Source: Kuafuiihalomonas sp050331295 (GTDB lineage: Bacteria; Myxococcota; Kuafuiibacteriia; Kuafuiibacteriales; Kuafuiibacteriaceae). Taken from it: DNA of 64,000 nt. Positions 8,069 through 18,000 of the stretch are shown here, piece after piece. The notes below the pieces were generated by a model. That model made no database searches. It was given only the letters and a program-made list of their open reading frames with translations, and had not been told where the DNA came from. The position numbers and the translations under genes are program-made. Numbering within the stretch: the first letter of the stretch is position 1; the number at the start of each line of letters is the position of its first letter. The stretch covers positions 1 through 64,000 of the forward strand of contig JBHJGZ010000004.1 in NCBI GenBank assembly GCA_050331295.1, given 5' to 3'.

Positions 8069-11000
8069 GGCGAATCCATCCACGGGCCGCTCCACCGCTG
8101 CGCCGCCATGGCGCCTACGCGGTCCATGATGACTCGTGCTCGTGACTCGAAGGTGTGATCACTTTCCACGACTTTTTTTGCCCGCCGCCCCAATCGGCTC
8201 CGGCGCTCGGGGTCACTCAACAGCCCTCTGACCAGGGGACCCAGTTCTTCGGGCGTTTCATACGTGAGTACGGTGTCGGAAAAGACGTCGCGCAGGCCCA
8301 CGACGGGGTCGGTGACGATGCAGGCACCACAGGCCGCAGCATCGAACAACCGGTTCGACAGATAGCCTCGTGCTCGCATGTCCGGCCAATGGTCGTTCAA
8401 GAGAACTCCGCAGTTCGAGTAGAAACGATGGAGTTCGTCGTTCGGGATGCCGGGTCCAGCGATCGACGTTTCCGGAACCAGTCCGGGCCACAAGGCTCCG
8501 TAGAGCGATAGAGGAAGGTCGGCATCAACGGCATCGTGGACGATGGGCCGGTACGCTCCTCGTGAGTTGCCCACGAACAACACGTCGGTGCGTGCGGTAT
8601 CGTCCGATCGAACGTAGAAACGACGCGGGTCCGTGCACTGCAGCAGCGGCTCGATGGGTCTAGTCGTCGGTATGTTCTTCAGCTCGCGAGCGTGATCTCG
8701 AGATGCGACGAAGACTTGATCATAGTCCAAGAACTCCAGTTCATCCACCATTTCCGGATGGCTTATCAGCCACATGACGTTGATATGAGACGGGTCGACC
8801 TCATAGGCGCCGAGTCCTCGGAGCACGATGACGACATCGTCTCGAAGGTGAAACTCGGTTTGCCAGTCGGGAAGGATATCGACCCGAGCCGAATGCCCGA
8901 GCCTCGTCAGCGCAGATTGCAGGCTGACCGCATAGTGGTAGTCGCCATAGAGGTCTCGTTGAGCGGGACTCGGAACCCGGGTCTTGATGGCGATGCGAAA
9001 TCTCTTGTCGACGAACTCGATGAGTTGGTTCCGAAGTTCATGGGCGCGATGCTGATACCCGTGCCGGGCTGCTACCTCCCGTTCCAGGAGTCGGGCTATC
9101 CGATGGTAGCGGTCCGGTTCTCGGAGCACATGATTGACTTCGCGTGTCAGCTCTTCGCGGTTTTGGTAGGTCGGGACGGCGTCGTCGAAGATTTCTCGAA
9201 CCCCGTCGACACAGTTGCTGAGCACCGGTCGTCCGGAGGCCGCCGCATCGAAGAATCGGCTGTTGAGGGATGCGAACGGTCGACAAGGGTCCGTGCTGTC
9301 GTCCACCACGATTCGGCTACTCGCATAGACGTCGGGCAGGTCTGCGTAGGGCACGAACCCCTTGGCCCAGCTCTTCAGCTCTGGGTGCTCGTCCCATCCG
9401 AGGCCAAACAGTCCCACTGTGCCGTCGATGGCGGCAGGGTCCAAGTGCGCATCGATTCCACGAGGAACGCCCCAACGCGAACCGGTGAAGACCACGTCGT
9501 GGCGGAAGCTCTCTCGCGGATGGCCGCTTCGAAAGCGCTTGAGGTTCGCCGCGATGCGAAGCAGGCCACTCGAACGGTCCGCGGTCTGGAGCAGATAGCG
9601 GCGCCCCTTCTCCGACGACGACATCACCAGGTCGAAGTCTGGAAACCAGGGGCGCTTGGCCCAGACATCGAAGTACGCCCGTAGCCACGCGACCGTGATC
9701 AGCTCGGGTCGCCGATGATGAATGCGGCGAACATCGTAGTGCTGAAGCATGGCCACCAAGATGTGGAGGCCACGACAGTCGTACCAGTCGCCTCGCTTCC
9801 GCTCGAGGTATCGAACCGACCAGCCGAACTCATCCGTGAGTGCCTGACCCAGTTCCAGGGCTGTGAAGGCGTCGCCCGCTTTCGCGTCCGGACCAGATTC
9901 GGTGACCGCGAAGCCGACCTGAAGCGGCTCGTCGGTCCACGTACGCGCGTCCAAGAGAAGTGAGCGCAAGCGTTCCTTCCGAATGCCAAACCCGAGCTTT
10001 CGTTTCAGGTGTCGCCGGTTCGAAAGCCGACGTATCTGGACCTCCCGATTGGGCTGTTTTCGCTGAGTGGCGCTTTCGTCGTGAACCGCGTTCAGGTCGT
10101 GGTCCACGACCACGTCCAAGCCGAGGTCGCGTTGCACCCGTAAGCAGAGATCCACGTCCTCGAACCCATAGACGTAGTCTTCGTCGAAACCTCGAAGCGC
10201 GCGAAAGTCGGACCCTCTCACGGCGAGGACCGCGGCGGTCACCGCTGGTGTGACTTCGATACCCACGCCCGGGTCCTGGATGCCGGTCGCGATGCCCAAG
10301 TTGACCGGGCGGTGAAGTCGAGTCGGACCTTGGTTCACGAACTTGATTCCGGCGTGTTGCAGCATGGGTTGTCGAGGCGAGGTGTGATCGGGATAGGTGA
10401 GGTTCATCGAAACTATCCCGATTCCAGGATCGTCCAGGAGCCTTCTCATGCGCGGCAAAGGATCGGACTCGAAGATGATGTCATTGTTGACGAAGAGAAG
10501 GAGGTCGTTCGGCCTCGCGGTCGCGGAGCCCTGATTGTTCGCGGCGGAGAACGAGAGATTCTCATCGTTTCTGATGATCTGAAGCTCGAAGGACTCCTTG
10601 AATGACGCCGCGACCTCGAGGCTGTGATCGGTCGAAGCATTGTCGACGAGGACGACGCGCAGGCCATCGCGATCGAAGTGCTCGACCACGGAATCGAATA
10701 GCCGTCGCAGGTGCTCGGCGCCGTTTCGATTCAACACGACCATGTGCACCGGGGTCCGCGACACGACGTCCCCCGCCGGGTCGGTTTCGGTCTGGAGAAA
10801 GCGGGACGCGGCTTGGTTCTTCTGGTTCGCTTCGGCTCTCCAGTCATCCGACAAAGCGTCCTCGAGATGAAATCGCGGGGGTGGTTTTGGACGGGTCGGA
10901 AGCCCGATCGCCTTTCGAACGGTCTCCTTTCGGGCGATTCGAACCACCGCTTCCGCCAGACGGCTCTCCCGGGCCCGTGGTCCGAGTCGACTCCAGATCC

Positions 11001-11202
11001 AGCGGGCCCATCGTTGGGAGTGAGACGCAGGGGCCTGTGCAGAGGACGCCCGCTTCCCCGTAGGCGCTGCATGCGTGAGGGGGGCGACGGGTCCGGGCTT
11101 CCACCCGGAAGTCACGAGCCATGCTTCGAACCGCGCGCGGGCCGCATCATGGGCCCGCTCGAACCGGCGGACCTGCCTCTTTTCGCGAACGACGTTGTTC
11201 AA
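8029..11202 (-). CDS. Three-domain glycosyltransferase (GT2 + two CgeB/GT1-like domains)
   Basis: 1057 residues. Residues 1-150 are a basic, Pro/Arg-rich lead. A GT2 domain (GT-A fold) begins near 152 with HMVVLNRNGAEHL, has the NDE/FVNND metal-site region near 236 and the acceptor motif GFDEDYVYGFEDVDLCLR. Two consecutive GT-B segments follow, about 420-720 and 740-1035, each ending in a CgeB-type glycosyl_transf_1_2 block: RFFDAAASGRPVLSN in the first and RLFDAAACGACIVTD in the second. The duplicated C-terminal halves suggest a processive or multi-linkage enzyme. The start is a TTG at 11202, which is uncertain. It is 61 bases downstream of wzt on the same strand, so it is probably part of the export operon. 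Confidence 0.85.
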   Translation of the reverse strand: MNNVVREKRQVRRFERAHDAARARFEAWLVTSGWKPGPVAPLTHAAPTGKRASSAQAPASHSQRWARWIWSRLGPRARESRLAEAVVRIARKETVRKAIGLPTRPKPPPRFHLEDALSDDWRAEANQKNQAASRFLQTETDPAGDVVSRTPVHMVVLNRNGAEHLRRLFDSVVEHFDRDGLRVVLVDNASTDHSLEVAASFKESFELQIIRNDENLSFSAANNQGSATARPNDLLLFVNNDIIFESDPLPRMRRLLDDPGIGIVSMNLTYPDHTSPRQPMLQHAGIKFVNQGPTRLHRPVNLGIATGIQDPGVGIEVTPAVTAAVLAVRGSDFRALRGFDEDYVYGFEDVDLCLRVQRDLGLDVVVDHDLNAVHDESATQRKQPNREVQIRRLSNRRHLKRKLGFGIRKERLRSLLLDARTWTDEPLQVGFAVTESGPDAKAGDAFTALELGQALTDEFGWSVRYLERKRGDWYDCRGLHILVAMLQHYDVRRIHHRRPELITVAWLRAYFDVWAKRPWFPDFDLVMSSSEKGRRYLLQTADRSSGLLRIAANLKRFRSGHPRESFRHDVVFTGSRWGVPRGIDAHLDPAAIDGTVGLFGLGWDEHPELKSWAKGFVPYADLPDVYASSRIVVDDSTDPCRPFASLNSRFFDAAASGRPVLSNCVDGVREIFDDAVPTYQNREELTREVNHVLREPDRYHRIARLLEREVAARHGYQHRAHELRNQLIEFVDKRFRIAIKTRVPSPAQRDLYGDYHYAVSLQSALTRLGHSARVDILPDWQTEFHLRDDVVIVLRGLGAYEVDPSHINVMWLISHPEMVDELEFLDYDQVFVASRDHARELKNIPTTRPIEPLLQCTDPRRFYVRSDDTARTDVLFVGNSRGAYRPIVHDAVDADLPLSLYGALWPGLVPETSIAGPGIPNDELHRFYSNCGVLLNDHWPDMRARGYLSNRLFDAAACGACIVTDPVVGLRDVFSDTVLTYETPEELGPLVRGLLSDPERRSRLGRRAKKVVESDHTFESRARVIMDRVGAMAAQRWSGPWMDSPHRSARSHSLRSR

Positions 11203-11263
11203 GACGCTTCTTGGCTACCCGAAGCCAAGCGGGCAACCAAGCCGGACCGAGAGAAGCGGGCGT

Positions 11264-12046
11264 TCAGGCGCCGCCGCCGACCAAAGAATTCTTGTAGGCG
11301 GCCAAGACGGTTTCGGGATCGCCGTCTCGAAACACGGTTCCGTCGTGCAGATGAACGGCCCGGGTGCAGAGGCTTCGGATCTCATCGGCGCTATGACTCA
11401 CGAGGACCACCGTCGTTTCGCCACGAACCATTTCTCGGACTCGAGCAGCGCACTTCTCTCGAAAGCCGGCGTCTCCGACGGCCAGGGCTTCGTCGATGAA
11501 GAGTATCTCGGGATCCACGGCCGAGGCCACGGCGAATCCCAAACGAGCCCGCATGCCGGAAGAATACGTCCGGATGGGTTGCTCGAGAAACTCACCCAGG
11601 TCCGCAAACGCGGCAATGGGCTCGATGAGCGTCCGGACCTGAGTTGCAGAAAGGCCCATGATTGCTCCACTCAAACGAATATTTTCCAGTCCGGTGAGCT
11701 CTTCCCGAAAGCCCGCTCCGAGCTCCAACAACGCGGAAATCCGGCCGTTGACCCGGACGGTGCCGGAATCCGGCTTGTAGATTCCACACAGGACCCGAAG
11801 CAACGTCGACTTGCCGGAGCCGTTCTTTCCGACCAAGCCCAAGACCTCGCCGCGCTCGACCCGAAGATTCACGCCTCGAAGAACGGGGTAGGCGCGGTGG
11901 TGCGGCGGCGGCTTTCGCCTGAAAGCGGACAAAGCGGCCTCTTTGATTCCTTTCGGACGATAGCGGACCATCGGGAAGGAAAGGTCGACACCGACCGCCT
12001 CGATCGCAACCGAACTGATGGATGGTTCGGGCATGGGGGTGAGCAT
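11264..12046 (-). CDS. wzt: Polysaccharide ABC exporter ATP-binding protein, Wzt/KpsT type
   Basis: 260 residues. Walker A GLVGKNGSGKST (residues about 70-81), Q-loop region, signature YSSGMRARLGFA, Walker B ILFIDEALAVGDAGF and the H-loop LVSHS are all present. It energises export of lipid-linked polysaccharide across the inner membrane with the permease encoded 8 bases upstream. It lacks the C-terminal carbohydrate-binding domain of long Wzt proteins, so it is closer to the KpsT/TagH form. Start ATG at 12046. The open frame continues into the permease gene, but that part has no homology and is out of register with the permease. Confidence 0.93.
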   Translation of the reverse strand: MLTPMPEPSISSVAIEAVGVDLSFPMVRYRPKGIKEAALSAFRRKPPPHHRAYPVLRGVNLRVERGEVLGLVGKNGSGKSTLLRVLCGIYKPDSGTVRVNGRISALLELGAGFREELTGLENIRLSGAIMGLSATQVRTLIEPIAAFADLGEFLEQPIRTYSSGMRARLGFAVASAVDPEILFIDEALAVGDAGFREKCAARVREMVRGETTVVLVSHSADEIRSLCTRAVHLHDGTVFRDGDPETVLAAYKNSLVGGGA

Positions 12047-12054
12047 GGACGTTC

Positions 12055-12870
12055 TCAAAGGTACTTGACCGCCGATGCTTCCATTCGAACGAACACGGCG
12101 GCGCCACACAGAAGGGTCAAGAGGGATGCCAGGAAGGCGAAGCCGATATAAGGAAGCGGGACCAGGTCGGGGCCGCCGGTGAGGGCGGTCCGGATCATGG
12201 TGATGTAGGCCGCCATGGGATTCAGAAGATAAAACGAGAGAAACCGTTCGGGGACCAAATCCAGCGGGTAGATGACGGGGGTCGCGTAGAATCCCAGCCG
12301 AAGAACCACCTGAAGCACGTAGCCGACATCTCGGTAGAAGACGTTTACGCAGGACAGAGCCAGGGCGAGCCCGGTGGCGAAGCCGGAGATGCCGAGCACC
12401 ACGGCGGGAAGGATGGTCAACCACCAGCCAGGCCGGGCGTCGTAGACGACCAAGAACGGAATCGTGGACAGCATGCTCAGCAGGAACACCACCGTTTGGG
12501 TTCCAGCGTGGCCGAGCACGAAGATCTCGCGGGGCAGATAGATCCGCTTGATGAGGGCTCGATTGCTGGTGAGGGCCTGCGTTCCACCTTGCAGCACGCT
12601 GGCGAAGAGTGCGTAGGGAAGCACCCCGAGCAGTACGACCAAGGGATAGTCGGGACCACCTCTCCGGGCGATGACCGAGAAGACAAACCAGTAAACCAGG
12701 ACCAGACTCATCGGCTCCAACAGGCTCCACAGGTAGCCGAGCGCGGTGCCGCGATATTTGATCCGCAGATCTCGGGCGATGAAGTTGGTCAACGCGTGAT
12801 GATGTCTGCGCGCGTTGCGTACAAGGGTAAACACGGGCGTTGGTCGGGTTGTGGGCTCGTTGCCCGTCAT
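12055..12870 (-). CDS. wzm: Polysaccharide ABC exporter permease, Wzm type (ABC-2)
   Basis: 271 residues with six hydrophobic helices and the cytoplasmic lead NFIARDLRIKYRGTALGYLW, a hallmark of ABC-2 polysaccharide permeases, and the LNPMAAYITMIRTALTGG segment near the C-terminus. It forms the membrane channel for the Wzt ATPase, whose ATG lies 8 bases after its stop. Presence of Wzm/Wzt indicates that the O-antigen or capsule of this locus uses the ABC-dependent route rather than Wzx/Wzy; no wzx or wzy is seen. Confidence 0.93.
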   Translation of the reverse strand: MTGNEPTTRPTPVFTLVRNARRHHHALTNFIARDLRIKYRGTALGYLWSLLEPMSLVLVYWFVFSVIARRGGPDYPLVVLLGVLPYALFASVLQGGTQALTSNRALIKRIYLPREIFVLGHAGTQTVVFLLSMLSTIPFLVVYDARPGWWLTILPAVVLGISGFATGLALALSCVNVFYRDVGYVLQVVLRLGFYATPVIYPLDLVPERFLSFYLLNPMAAYITMIRTALTGGPDLVPLPYIGFAFLASLLTLLCGAAVFVRMEASAVKYL

Positions 12871-12977
12871 GCCACGGATTCAGCGGTCTGGCGACGGGTC
12901 CGGCCGCCGCCGCGCGCTTGAAGCCTCGGCAACGGCATACATGACTTCGGTGCGTCTCGAGACTGGCCACGTTCGAG

Positions 12978-13814
12978 TCAGTCGGTCGTCGCGGCGTTCA
13001 ACCCCCAGTCATATTCGAGATAGCTCACGCGGACATCGCGATCTTCTTTCACGGCGCGGGCCAGAGGCTCGTAGTGGCGGCTCGCGAACCCGACCACCGT
13101 GTCCGAGACGCGTTCGAAGTCTCTGTGAAACCACAGGTAGACTCGAAACAGCCGGACCTCGAGGGCGTGGTCATCCTTCACGTCCACTTCGAACCATCGG
13201 GTTCCCGGCGTGTGGATGCGGCTCGCCGCCGCATCCAGTTGAGCATCGATGGATTCACCTTCGAACGCTTCCTGCGGCAAGGGAGGACAGCTTATGCTGG
13301 CGCAGTTGATGGCGAAGTGGATCCTGGGCTCCACGAAGTGGGCTCGAAGACGGTCGTGTTCGATGGCGTTGAGGCTCAGGATCTCGCCGCCCAGATTCCA
13401 CCGCGCGGCGTCCCATCGTTCCTCTTTTGGAATATCTTGAATGGAACGAAGGGGCCTGTGATCTAGGATGAGCCGAAGCGTGAAGGCGTTGTAAGCGTTG
13501 AGGAGGGTAGCAAGTTTTTCATTCCGGGAAAGGTTCGAAAAATCGACTGCCTTCAGCTCCTCCAAATAGGCATCGAGTGGGGCCGGGTCCTGCGCCAGCT
13601 TCGGATAATCCACCAGGCCGTCCTCGGTCACGACCTCGCTCAAGACTCGGGTGAAGGTGCCATGGTCGAAGTCCGCGCCTTGGTTCGCATGAATCTCCTC
13701 GGGTGTCGCAGAGGGAACCGCGAACACGTCGGCCGCCCAGCGTTCGAGGGTGGTACACGCCGTCAGATGGGCGACGAACAACAGTGCAGGGCCCGTCGAG
13801 CCAGGCGAGGTCAT
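12978..13814 (-). CDS. DUF547 lipoprotein
   Basis: 278 residues from the ATG at 13814. The N-terminus MTSPGSTGPALLFVAHLTAC looks like a lipoprotein signal with Cys20 after LTA. The remainder matches DUF547: DHGTFTRVLSEVVTEDGLVDYPKL, LLNAYNAFTLRLILDHRP, then a conserved cysteine block INCASISCPPL and terminal YDWGLN. The open frame extends to 14123 inside pspA, but that extension is Arg/Pro-rich shadow. Molecular function is unknown. It follows pspA by 25 bases and is probably co-transcribed with it. Confidence 0.83.
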   Translation of the reverse strand: MTSPGSTGPALLFVAHLTACTTLERWAADVFAVPSATPEEIHANQGADFDHGTFTRVLSEVVTEDGLVDYPKLAQDPAPLDAYLEELKAVDFSNLSRNEKLATLLNAYNAFTLRLILDHRPLRSIQDIPKEERWDAARWNLGGEILSLNAIEHDRLRAHFVEPRIHFAINCASISCPPLPQEAFEGESIDAQLDAAASRIHTPGTRWFEVDVKDDHALEVRLFRVYLWFHRDFERVSDTVVGFASRHYEPLARAVKEDRDVRVSYLEYDWGLNAATTD

Positions 13815-13839
13815 GGCGAGGTCTAGTTTCCGGGGTTGG

Positions 13840-14805
13840 CTAAGAACTCCGCGACAGTGGTTCGTTTTCGACAGGTTGGGTTGCATTCGAGGCCGTGTCC
13901 TCCGGGGCGTCTCCGGCTTCGGCCGACGACTCTTCGTTCGCCGCTTCGGTGGTGGCCGGGGCCTCGGCCTGGGATTCGGAGTCGACCGAGGGTGGATGCT
14001 CGCTGGGTTCGGCGTTCGCCGCTTCGGTGGCTCCGCCGGACGGCCGATGGCTCGCGACTTCTCCCGAGCCCATGGGGCCGTCGTCGACCGGTGCAGGACT
14101 GGGCAAGGACCGACTGTCGGCATCCACCGCTTCCACGCGGGCTTTCAGGGCCTTGAGTTCGTCGGTGTCGGCTCCGGGTTCCAAGGCGTCGATTTCGCGG
14201 GCCAGATCTCGCTCGTACGAGCTTTCGGGTCCCAGTGAGGCGAATTCCCAGTTGGCCTCGGCTCGGGCTTCTTCGCGCTCTACCTGAGCTTCGAGCCGCT
14301 CGAGTCGTTCGATGGCCGAGCTGTGGCTCCGATTGCTCAAGGTCGCCGCCAGCTGACGCTGGGCCTCGGCCCGCTTGGAGCGCGCCAGGAGCAAGGTACG
14401 TTTCCTCCGCGTCTCCTCCAGCTTCAACGTGAGGTCCGAGAGCGCCCGCTTCAGTTCGTCCACCGCCTCCCGTTGGCTGTGAAGCTGTTCGAAGTACTGG
14501 CTGGCTGCGCGCTCGTGCTCCTTCTTCCGTTGTAGGGCTTCCACAGCGAGGTCGTCCCGCTTGCCCCGCACCGCGGTCATCGCCTTGACTTCCCACTCTT
14601 CGGCCTTCGCGTGCTCCGCTTCGTACTGCTTTTCCAGCCGTTTTTCGTCAGCGATGGACATCGCCACCCGGCTCTTCGCCTCGACCAGCTGCTTCTGCAT
14701 CTCGTCGATGGCGGCGTTCAGCATCTTCTCGGGGTCTTCGGCCCGAGAGATCAGGTCGTTGATGTTCGACCGAAGAAGGTCGCTGAGTCGGCGGATCAAT
14801 CCCAT
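13840..14805 (-). CDS. pspA: PspA/IM30-family membrane stress protein with acidic tail
   Basis: 321 residues from ATG 14805 (an in-frame ATG at 14823 would add six). Residues 1-220 are the long helical coiled-coil PspA domain: MGLIRRLSDLLRSNINDLIS, AEDPEKMLNAAIDEMQKQL, and helices rich in Lys/Glu/Arg. PspA binds and stabilises stressed inner membrane. The family is about 220 residues, so the extra 100 residues here, dominated by Glu, Ala, Pro and Ser, are an addition. No pspB or pspC is nearby. The next gene in the same direction is the DUF547 lipoprotein. A TAATAT hexamer just upstream may belong to its promoter. Confidence 0.88.
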   Translation of the reverse strand: MGLIRRLSDLLRSNINDLISRAEDPEKMLNAAIDEMQKQLVEAKSRVAMSIADEKRLEKQYEAEHAKAEEWEVKAMTAVRGKRDDLAVEALQRKKEHERAASQYFEQLHSQREAVDELKRALSDLTLKLEETRRKRTLLLARSKRAEAQRQLAATLSNRSHSSAIERLERLEAQVEREEARAEANWEFASLGPESSYERDLAREIDALEPGADTDELKALKARVEAVDADSRSLPSPAPVDDGPMGSGEVASHRPSGGATEAANAEPSEHPPSVDSESQAEAPATTEAANEESSAEAGDAPEDTASNATQPVENEPLSRSS

Positions 14806-15036
14806 TTCGGTCCGGGCTGCCATATTAACACTGAGGCGACTTCGGTGAAGATGCTCTCATCTTCCCACGCAACAGCTCTGAAGGCTCGGGTGTTCCGCCC
14901 CTACCGGTCAAATTGATCCCCCTGAAAAACTGAGCAAAGAAAGCACGTCGGGTTGCCGCTCGCGTCGATCTCTGTGATGGTCGTCGCGGTGTAGCCCGCA
15001 TGGAAGTGCGGGTACCGTTTCGGCGTTGCTCCATTC
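14806..15036. other. Divergent intergenic region between pspA and tamB
   Basis: About 231 bases separate pspA and the GTG of tamB. I see no convincing ORF, no sigma-54 consensus and no strong terminator. It must contain the promoters of both genes. Confidence 0.6.
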
Positions 15037-18000
15037 GTGTCCGGTCCCGACCAGCCTCACGTCCCGCTGATCCGGCAGAGCACGGTTCAGCGTGTGCTGA
15101 CGGGTCTCGCGGTCGCCTTGGCGCTGGTTTTCTTTGCGGCCTCGGGCCTGTTGATATGGGCTCTACAGACCGGGCGCGCCGTCGAGTACGCGCGCAGAAC
15201 GCTCGAGCAGCGCCTTCGGGCCGGATGCGGGGTGGAGGCGGAGTTTACACACCTTCGGCTCGATCCCCTCCGTCGAACCCTACAGCTCTCGGAGCTGAGC
15301 ATCCGTGAGTCCGACGGCCAGGCCCTCCTCTCGGTGGATGAAGCCCTCGTGACCCTTTCGGCGTTGCCGCTGCTCTACGGTCGTTTTCAGCTCGAACGCG
15401 TCGCGTTGCTCGCGCCCCGCGCCCGCCTGGTCTTTCGGGAGGGTAGCTTGGTGAACCTGCCGGCGTGTCTCGGAGTCGAGCCGGGCGAGCCCACGGCCGC
15501 CCCGACTTCGCCGCTGGTGGCCCTGGGCGTGGACGAGCTCGTGGTCGAGCGCGGCGCCTTCGACGTGGAGGTGGAAGACAGCGTTCGCGGAAATCTGGCC
15601 GACATCGGCGTTCGGCTCGCGCCGGGTCGGAGCGGGGGCACCGATCTGACGGTCGGGGTGGACGACGGACGATTCGAGATCTCCGGACAACCTCTGGTGC
15701 TTCAGCGCTTTCGCTTCATCGGGCATCTGGCGGGTCGCCTGACGTCGCCGAGGGCACTCGTGGTGGATAGCTTGGAGGCGGCGCTGGAGGGGGCTCGCGT
15801 GGTGGCCTCCGGCTCGGTGGATCTGGTGGGGCCGGTGGCCGACCTCCAGCTCGAGGTGGACACGGGGCTCCCGCAGCTCCGTTCCGCGCTGCCGGGGGCA
15901 CCACCCATGAAGGGAAGATTGCGATCCACGCTGTCGCTGACGGGGACCTTGGACAAGCCCCGCGCTCGCGGCGAATTGCAGCTCGACGACCTGGCGGTCG
16001 ACCGCTTCGGTCCGTTCGAACGGATCCGTTTGGAGTTCGTGGCAGACCGAAGTGCGGTCGAGCTCCAGGCGTTCGAGATCCGCTTGGAGCGCGGCGGGCT
16101 CACCGGCACCGGGCGGATTCAGTTCGAGTCGGGCCTACCGACTGAGCTCGACTTGGATACCGAAGACCTATCCCTCGCGGAAGTTCTCCAGGCGGTGGGC
16201 GTCCCCCACCCATGGGTCGACTTCTCCGCCACCGGACCCACCCAGTTCTTCGGGACGCTGAAGCCGGTCCGTCTGGGCGGTCCATTCGATTTCCAGCTGG
16301 CGGATCTGGTGGTGTTCGACCGTCCCTTCGATGATCCCAGCATTCGAAACCGATCCTTGGACGACATTCCCGAACATCTCATCATGCGCTCTCGGGCCGA
16401 GCGAGTGCGGGGCCGTTGGACCTATCGGGCCACCGGTCTTCAGATCGAGGACGCGGTCATCGAGGGGCCAAACAGTCGAGGAGAAGCCAACGCCACGATT
16501 CCCTTCAAGGGAGGGCGCAGTCGCTTGGTCGAGGCGAACTTCGAACCGCTGGACATGGATGACGTAGGACCGCTCGCCGGGGTGAGCGTCCGTGGAGCGG
16601 GCCGCCTGCAGGCGTCGCTCGAGTTTCCGCGGGACCAATCATTCGGGGGAACCGGCTCTTTCGAGCTGGGAGGATTGCGGGTTGGTGGTGTGCCCCTCGG
16701 TGACGTCCAGTCCACGGTCGCCTGGCGGGAGCGAGAGCTCGAGTTTTCAGTACCGCAGGGAAACCTGGCCGGCACGCCCTATTCGGGCCGGACCAAGCTT
16801 CGCTTTCAGCAGCCGCTCTACTCCGAGATCGACGTGGATGTCCGTCGTGGTCGATTGCAGGACCTCTTGCTTCCAGCCGACATTACCTTGAAAGAATGGG
16901 GCGGCCTCGATGGGACCTTCAAAGGCAGTGCTCGATTGGTAGGGCCTTGGGGCCGTCCGACCGGAACCGTGACTCTGGACGCCGACGCGTTTCAGCTGGG
17001 AGAAGAAGCCTTCGAGGGCGCGTCGCTTCGGGCGAAGCTCGAGGCGGGAGGTCTCCGTCGAGGGCGTCTCTCGGTGTCGAAGGAGGGCGAACGACTGGAT
17101 GCCTCGGGTCGATACGAACCGGATACCGGGGCGATGGCCTTCCGGCTTTCGTTGCCGGAGCTGAGACTGGAGCGGACGCAACTCGTCCGCCGGTGGTTTC
17201 CCGGACTTCGCGGTCGTCTGGCGGTCCAGGCGGATGTTTCGGGTAGCATGGGTCGCCTCCGAGGCGATTGGTCCTTGGGTTTGACTCGGTTCCGCGCGGG
17301 AGAACGCCGGTTTCCCGACCTGCGCGCGGCAGGGGCGGTCAAGGACAGTACCGTGGCCGGAACGGTCAGAACTGCGGGGTTCGAGGCAGAGGGAAAGGTT
17401 CGTTTGGAGGAAGGGCTCCCGGTTTCGCTCGCGGGTCGGCTCGAGCAGTTTCCGGCTTTGGGCCTCTCTTCTCGTTTGTTGGCGGTCGAGTTTCTGGACG
17501 ATCGGACCGACGGAACTTTTCGGCTCGAAGGACCGATGCTGGACCCAACGGCCCTGGACGGACGGCTGGTGTTGAACCGCTGGGATGTCGCCGTCACCGG
17601 CTCTGACTCGAATCTTCCTTCAGCGAGCCTGGACTCGACAGCCGAGTTGCGTCTGAGCGCCGGAGCCCTGCGAACCGACGGTCTTCGGCTGCAGGGGGAA
17701 GACCTTAGCCTCGCGGTGCAGGGGCGACTCGGGCCTCGGGATGTGAATGCCCGGGTAAACGGGCGCATCGATCTCGCGGTCCTCGAGCGGCTGACACGAA
17801 GCGCTGAGCGTGCGTCCGGCTCGGCCACCTTCGACGCGGGCGTGGTCGGCCCCATGGAAGCTCCTCGATTGGTCGGTACGGGTCGAGTGACGGACGGCCT
17901 CCTCCGCTGGAGCGGCTTCGATGATCCCTTCACCGACCTCTTTCTGCAGGTCGATTTCAGCCGTTCCGCCATTCTCATCGACGGGCTCCGGGCCCGTTGG

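Noticed and set aside
12047..12970. N-terminal extension of Wzt into the permease gene
   Set aside because: The extra 300 residues have no homology and are out of frame with the permease; the ATPase begins at 12046.
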